A DNA stretch of 64,000 nt from Caulobacter sp. Root655. GTDB lineage: Bacteria; Pseudomonadota; Alphaproteobacteria; Caulobacterales; Caulobacteraceae. Under the pieces are notes generated by a model. It saw only the letters and a list, made by a program, of their open reading frames with translations. It was not told the DNA's origin and made no database searches. A program made the translations under genes and the position numbers. This document shows, in pieces, positions 59,511 to 64,000 of the stretch; position 1 is the first letter of the stretch; the number at the start of each line of letters is the position of its first letter. The stretch is taken from NCBI RefSeq assembly GCF_001427665.1, contig NZ_LMHC01000022.1:151090-215089 (forward strand), in the 5' to 3' direction.

Positions 59511-60173
59511 TCAGGCGAGCGACAGATTGACCGCCAGGCTTCGGCGCACCCCGGCGCTCTTGAACGGATAGACACAGTGCAACATCCACGACGGCCATAG
59601 ATAGAACTCGCCGACCACCGGCTTGACGGTGAACAGGTTTCGCACTCCGACGGCGCTGCGGCTGTCGATGAACTGCAGGCAGCCGGCGGTGTTCTGCCGC
59701 GCCTTGTCGGCCAGGAACTCCGTCTCGTAGTCCGGCGGGACGCGCAGAAACCCGACACTGCTGAACAGGCATCCCTGGTGGAAGTGAGCGGGATTGTAGT
59801 CGCCGGCCACCATGTCGTTGACCCAGCCTTCCTTGATCTGGATCTGCAGCTTCTTGTCGGCCAGCTCCTCGGTGCGCTCATAGTCGCCATAGTGCATGAG
59901 CGCGTTTTCACAGCGATAGCTGTAGGTGCGGGCCACGTCGTAGAGGAAGTCCGACAGGTCGCTCATCTCGCCGATCACGTCCGTGAGCCGGATTTCCGTC
60001 GTGACGGCCCCGGCCAAGTGCTTGGACCAGTCGCGAGCGGCCACCTCGTCGCGCCGCGCGACGATGTCGTCCACGCGCGCGTTGAGGCGCTCGACGACGG
60101 CGGGCGGCATCGTGGCCTTGATGATGGTTGGACTGAACGGCGCGACGAGCCGCAGGTCATAGTCATTGGCCAT
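59511..60173 (-). CDS. Putative 2OG-Fe(II) oxygenase (PF13759 type)
   Basis: 220 residues from ATG 60173 (MANDYDLRLVAPFSPTIIKA), with GGGAG upstream. The jelly-roll motifs are WVNDMVAGDYNPAHFHQGCL (iron-binding His) and GEFYLWPSWMLHCVYPFKSA followed by RRSLAVNL (second His and the 2-oxoglutarate Arg). This family often sits beside TonB receptors in Caulobacter and Sphingomonas sugar loci; its substrate is not known. It starts about 20 bp after the 782-residue gene's stop and is probably in its operon. Confidence 0.88.
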   Translation of the reverse strand: MANDYDLRLVAPFSPTIIKATMPPAVVERLNARVDDIVARRDEVAARDWSKHLAGAVTTEIRLTDVIGEMSDLSDFLYDVARTYSYRCENALMHYGDYERTEELADKKLQIQIKEGWVNDMVAGDYNPAHFHQGCLFSSVGFLRVPPDYETEFLADKARQNTAGCLQFIDSRSAVGVRNLFTVKPVVGEFYLWPSWMLHCVYPFKSAGVRRSLAVNLSLA

Positions 60174-60192
60174 CGCCGGCTCCCGTCGCATC

Positions 60193-62541
60193 CTACCGCC
60201 CGCGCGAGTAGATCACGGCCGTCTGCCCTGGCGCCAGGGTCAGGGCTTTCTCACCCGCCGCGATCGCGCGCTTGGAGACCAGTTCCATCCGCACTCCCTC
60301 GCCCGAGGGCAGGTCGACCGTCACGGACTTTTCGGCGCCGGCGTTGATGGCGATCAGATAGGGACCATAGCGCGCCTCGTAGTAGTCGCCGCGCCCGGCA
60401 TAGGGATTGTCCTGGTCGCGATAGCGCGCCTCGGGCGGCGTCTTGGCCACCGGCAGGACCTCGCCCGCCAGGGCGGCCGGCGCTTCGTCCGGATAGGCGA
60501 TGAGCGGGATTGCACCGGCCGAGAAGTGCGGGCTGGTCGGGCGGACGCACGACTTGCCGCTGGGCGTGAAGTCGACCCGCGAGGCGATCGTGGCGATCCG
60601 GTCCGTCGTCGGGGTCTGGTAGTGGAAGCGGGCCAGGCGGTTGACCCCGCAGTTGGCGCGCCAATAGAGCTCGGCATAAAGGATCTCGTCGCCGTTCTTG
60701 ATCGCCACGACCCCGTCCTCGGGATCGGCGAACACGACATCGGGCTGGCCCGGCGTCATCGGCAACCGGACGTTCGAGCGCGGCCAGTCCTTGACGACCA
60801 GCCACTCGTCATAGGCCTCCAGCAGGCCGATCGTCGTGCGCTGGCCCTTGTCCTTCAGCCTGTCGCGCAGCACCGCGAAGTACTGGCCGTCATCCAGCAT
60901 CTGGCGCGCGATCGCCATCAGCGCCGGGTCGCGCGTCGCCACGGCGGTGTAGAACGGCGTGTTGTCCCAACCGGACTTCTGCACATAGGTCGTGACGCCC
61001 GGATAGACCGGGTCGCGCCAACCGATCGGCGCTTCCAGCAGCATGGTGGCCGCGCCCTCGGCGTCGATCCCCGAATAGCGGAAATAGGTCCGCGCCCGCG
61101 CCATCTTCAGAAGCTGCGCGCGCAATTGCGGATCCCCCTCGGCGCCGGGCCTTGGCGCGGTGGCCAGGTAGATGCCGGTCGCCCAGTCGAGGATCTCGCC
61201 ATAGCTGCCGACGAAGCCCAGCTCCTTGGACAGCCCCATCTTCGTGAAGAGCTTATAGTCGTCAGCGGACCGGAAGCTTCCGGTGTCGGCCGCCGAGCTT
61301 GAATAGGTCGCCGCGCCCTTGTCGTCGAGGCTGCCGGTCCAGGGCTGAAGACCCATCGACTCGCGGAGAAAGCCGCGCATCGCCGGCTCCGGCCGGGCCT
61401 TGTCGCTGCCAAGCGCCCGAAGGCCCTCATTGCTCCAGTAGACGCCCTGCAGATCGACGATCATCGACTGGTTGGTGTAGAGTCGCCGATGGGACAGGGC
61501 GTAGACGAGCCCGTAATCCAGCATCCGAGCATAGGCCTCTCGGCGGGGGATCGACGCCCCCGGCCCCGCCGCGATCTTCGCGTCGAGATAGGGCGCGATG
61601 TCGGCCGCCGTCAGCTTCAGCGCCTTGCCGAACGGCCCCAGGACCTCCCAGTCGGGATTGGTCCGCGAGGCGTCGACATAGACCGTCTTCGGATCGGCCA
61701 GGAACCGAGCGAAATAGGCGTCGCCGCTCTGGACGAGCTTTTCGGTGACCTTCGGGTTCTTGTAGGCCTTCGTCCAGGACAGGCCGTGGGCGCGGGCCAT
61801 GAACTGAGCTTCCAGCACCTCCAGCGGTCCCGGCTGGGCCAGCTTGCGCTCGATCTCCAGGTTCACCCGCGCCTTCAGGCCCTCCAGGACCTCGGGTCCC
61901 GCCGACGGTCCCGCCTTGGCGAGGGGCGGCGCCTGACCCGTGGCGTCATGGGTCTCAAGGAAGGGCTCGACGTGGACATAGAGTGCGTAGACCGGCCGCG
62001 ACGGCTGGACCATCGGCTTCTGGAACGCCTCGAACCGGTTGGTGTAGACCGCGTACGGACCGCTGGCGCGGATGGCGCAATCCAGCTGACCGCGCCCCTT
62101 GGTCAGGGTCAGCGGCAGCGGGAACGTGCGGTAGGTAAAGCGGCCGGCGAAGGGCGGCGCCTGGGTTCCGATGTCGAGAATCTCGACGTCGCCCAGGTGG
62201 CGATAGCCGACCTGTTTGCCGTCGCAGAACAGGGTCAGTTTGTTGTCGTTGGCGTCCCCGCCCCAGAGCCGCACCGAAGCATAGTTCTGGACCGCCGGAT
62301 CGACCGTGAGCCTGAACGTCAGGTCGCCGCTGAAACGCGCGCCGGGCGAGGCCGGCGGCAACCGTCGCGCCGCCGCGCCCAGACCGCCGGTCACCCGCTC
62401 GGAGGCCTTGGCGTCCACGCCGTGCCGGGCTTCGGACGACAGATCCCCGAACACGATCTTGTCGATCAGCGGCGTGGCCGCGTGGCCCTGCGAAGCGACC
62501 ACCAGCGCGCTGGCCGCGAGGATCAACCCATACTTGGTCAT
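60193..62541 (-). CDS. Large secreted protein of unrecognised family in the sugar locus
   Basis: 782 residues with signal peptide (LILAASALVVASQGHA). An N-terminal beta-rich region (about 45-190: ARFSGDLTFRLTVDP, RLWGGDANDNKLTLFCDGKQ) is followed by a long helical middle (about 210-570; LEVLEAQFMARAHGLSWTKA, MLDYGLVYALSHRRLYTNQS, LLEAYDEWLVVKDWP). A C-terminal beta part follows (GVVAIKNGDEILYAELYWRA, RIATIASRVDFTPS, LTLAPGQTAVIYSRG). The toroid plus beta-sandwich plan is that of polysaccharide lyases, but I do not recognise the family. It lies between a TonB receptor and the oxygenase, on the same strand as both. Confidence 0.8.
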   Translation of the reverse strand: MTKYGLILAASALVVASQGHAATPLIDKIVFGDLSSEARHGVDAKASERVTGGLGAAARRLPPASPGARFSGDLTFRLTVDPAVQNYASVRLWGGDANDNKLTLFCDGKQVGYRHLGDVEILDIGTQAPPFAGRFTYRTFPLPLTLTKGRGQLDCAIRASGPYAVYTNRFEAFQKPMVQPSRPVYALYVHVEPFLETHDATGQAPPLAKAGPSAGPEVLEGLKARVNLEIERKLAQPGPLEVLEAQFMARAHGLSWTKAYKNPKVTEKLVQSGDAYFARFLADPKTVYVDASRTNPDWEVLGPFGKALKLTAADIAPYLDAKIAAGPGASIPRREAYARMLDYGLVYALSHRRLYTNQSMIVDLQGVYWSNEGLRALGSDKARPEPAMRGFLRESMGLQPWTGSLDDKGAATYSSSAADTGSFRSADDYKLFTKMGLSKELGFVGSYGEILDWATGIYLATAPRPGAEGDPQLRAQLLKMARARTYFRYSGIDAEGAATMLLEAPIGWRDPVYPGVTTYVQKSGWDNTPFYTAVATRDPALMAIARQMLDDGQYFAVLRDRLKDKGQRTTIGLLEAYDEWLVVKDWPRSNVRLPMTPGQPDVVFADPEDGVVAIKNGDEILYAELYWRANCGVNRLARFHYQTPTTDRIATIASRVDFTPSGKSCVRPTSPHFSAGAIPLIAYPDEAPAALAGEVLPVAKTPPEARYRDQDNPYAGRGDYYEARYGPYLIAINAGAEKSVTVDLPSGEGVRMELVSKRAIAAGEKALTLAPGQTAVIYSRGR

Positions 62542-62579
62542 GCCGGCCGCCCGTTGGTGGGTGTTGGTGGCGAACTGGG

Positions 62580-62608
62580 GAGGCGAGGGATCGATCGCCC
62601 CTCGCCTC
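62580..62608 (-). terminator. Hairpin between the TonB receptor and the 782-residue gene
   Basis: GAGGCGAGGG (62580-62589) pairs with CCCTCGCCTC (62599-62608), a perfect 10-bp stem around a 9-base loop containing ATCGAT. No T-run follows on the minus strand, so it is more likely an mRNA-stabilising or attenuating hairpin than a full terminator. Confidence 0.6.
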
Positions 62609-62635
62609 TCCAGCCGACGTCCTGGACGCCGGGTC

Positions 62636-64000
62636 CTAGAATTCCCGCCGGACGGTCAGCCAGACCGACCGCGGCGCGTTGCGCTTGAGCAGGAAGCCCG
62701 ACTCCGGCAGTTGCGCGACCACGTCATAGATCTGGACGTTGCTCGGCAGGTTGGTGCTGATCATCGGGTCGTAGGCCGAGATATACTGTTTGTCGAAGAA
62801 GTTGCGGACGTCGAGCGTCATCTTGGTCTTGGCCAGACCTTCGTACTGCACCGACACATCGACATTGTCCTGCTTGGGCAGGAAACGCTGATCCAGCGAG
62901 TTGGTATTGAGCTTGCGCTCGTCCATCCAGCGGTGGCGGACGTTGAAACGGAAGTCCTTCCAGCGGTACGAGACGGTGTTGCTGATCGTCCATTTCGGCG
63001 AGCGCGCCAGAAGCCCCGCGTCCACGCGCAGGACATCGTCCGATACGCCCAGGCCGTTGGCCCCGGTATTGAGCCAGTTATAGGCCTCGGTCGTCTTGCC
63101 GTTCAGGTAGGTGACCGACGGCGACCACTCCAGGTTCCGCGTGATACGCCACTTGGCCCAGCCCTCGAGGCCGCGCGTGAAGTACTTGTTGAAGTTCTCC
63201 GGCAGCAGGTAGGTCGAGACATTGTCGGTATCGACCGCCGTCGGATAATCGTTCACGGCGAAGTTCTGATAGAAGTAGGTGATCTGACCATTGAACTTGC
63301 GGTCGCCGAACGTGTAGGCGACCTCATGGCCCTTGATGAAGGCCGTCGGGCCCAGCGGTCGCACCAGCGTCGCCGCCGTCGAGTAGCGGTTGACGACCCC
63401 CGACGAGGGCTGCTTGGCGTCAGTATAGCGGTAGTAGATCTTGTGCTTGTCGTTGAAATTGTAGCCGATCGCGACGCTGTAATCGACGAGGCCCAAGTCC
63501 TTGTCGGCGCGGATGATCTTCGACGCCGTCTGGGTCATGTAGATGTTGTCGTAGACGGTCAGCGGATCGCCATCGAGCCCGCCGTTGGTCAGGGACGCGG
63601 CGCCGGCGTTGCGCGTATCCCAGGTCTCGGAATAGGTCTTGGCGTTGAAGTGCTGGTACTTGATGCTGCCGTTGAAGTCGAACTTGCCCGGCGACCAGCT
63701 GAAGCCGGCATAGGGCGAGGTCTCCAGGATCGTCGCGCGCTGCGACACCGTGGTGAACAGGCCGCTGCCATAGGCGCCCCAGCCGCCGGCGTCGGTCAGT
63801 TGGTAGGCCGTGCCCGTGTTGGTGACGTATCGGGCGTTGAGGTTCTGCACCTGACCATCGGCCCAGGCTGACACGCCCAAGCCGTTGGCCCAGTTGTCGT
63901 TGGCCTGCTCGGACCGGGCGACATAGAGGCCGACGTTCAGGCTGTAGTTGTCGCCGTGATAGCTGGTCGTGAAGTTGCCCATGAAGTCCTTCGACTCCCG
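62636..64000 (-). CDS. TonB-dependent receptor, C-terminal part (gene continues past the window)
   Basis: The frame is open at base 64000, so the plug and signal peptide lie beyond the window; about 454 residues of beta-barrel are visible. Amphipathic strands alternate with loops (YSLNVGLYVARSE, KFDFNGSIKYQHFN, YNFNDKHKIYYRYTDAK) and the C-terminus is NAPRSVWLTVRREF with terminal Phe, as needed for outer-membrane assembly. The late motif TLDVRNFFDKQYIS is typical of TonB receptors. It probably heads the operon with the 782-residue protein and the oxygenase. Confidence 0.92.
   Translation of the reverse strand, partial: RESKDFMGNFTTSYHGDNYSLNVGLYVARSEQANDNWANGLGVSAWADGQVQNLNARYVTNTGTAYQLTDAGGWGAYGSGLFTTVSQRATILETSPYAGFSWSPGKFDFNGSIKYQHFNAKTYSETWDTRNAGAASLTNGGLDGDPLTVYDNIYMTQTASKIIRADKDLGLVDYSVAIGYNFNDKHKIYYRYTDAKQPSSGVVNRYSTAATLVRPLGPTAFIKGHEVAYTFGDRKFNGQITYFYQNFAVNDYPTAVDTDNVSTYLLPENFNKYFTRGLEGWAKWRITRNLEWSPSVTYLNGKTTEAYNWLNTGANGLGVSDDVLRVDAGLLARSPKWTISNTVSYRWKDFRFNVRHRWMDERKLNTNSLDQRFLPKQDNVDVSVQYEGLAKTKMTLDVRNFFDKQYISAYDPMISTNLPSNVQIYDVVAQLPESGFLLKRNAPRSVWLTVRREF

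Overview
The window is high-GC DNA of a Caulobacter-like alphaproteobacterium. This rests on several TonB-dependent receptors (one of the Xanthomonas/Caulobacter type), a TorF-type porin, a PAS_5 protein, a QueF type I reductase, Caulobacter-style RHS proteins and short inverted repeats scattered between genes. No CRISPR array, rRNA operon or complete prophage is visible.

Layout. 1-3420: a protein cut by the window edge that reads like the eukaryotic BPI/LBP/CETP (TULIP) fold, translationally coupled to a pentapeptide-repeat protein. 3420-9290 (minus strand): an RHS locus. The first gene is a secreted C-terminal RHS half whose AT-richer tip carries HEFNH; next come a lipoprotein that may be its immunity partner, a broken small ORF, and an orphan N-terminal RHS half. 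9777-31000: mostly ordinary chromosome (GMC oxidoreductase, aldo/keto reductase, cysE, Nudix, nitroreductase, queF, porin, a siderophore-type TonB receptor, GntR regulator, methionine ABC transporter, hybrid histidine kinase), punctuated by at least four repeat families. 30984-32273: an amidohydrolase.

32406-35632: a tRNA-Leu(UAA) integration site. A 42-nt intronless 5' fragment of the tRNA lies before two tandem tyrosine integrases. They are followed by a complete tRNA-Leu(UAA) interrupted after U34 by a 221-nt group I intron. 35633-41612 is an eroded accessory stretch: a truncated start with phased TGCGC motifs, tandem epoxide-hydrolase-like genes (one truncated), AraC and LysR regulators, an SDR, and fragments of AraC and GH2 genes.

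41682-64000 is a polysaccharide utilisation locus: two TonB receptors, GH43, GH97, a GH28-like beta-helix enzyme, a heparinase II/III-like lyase, an unrecognised 782-residue secreted protein, a 2OG-Fe(II) oxygenase, and an operon for a LacY/CscB-type symporter, GH88 and a fructokinase-like ROK kinase. Two LacI-family regulators lie inside it. Seven copies of a 14-bp palindrome (consensus TGWTATCGATATCA) sit before the receptor, GH97, the divergent GH28/symporter pair, the second LacI gene and the lyase, and look like their common operator. The inferred logic is: outer-membrane capture of oligosaccharide, periplasmic trimming and lyase cleavage, proton-coupled import of an unsaturated disaccharide, cytoplasmic GH88 cleavage, and phosphorylation of the released hexose.
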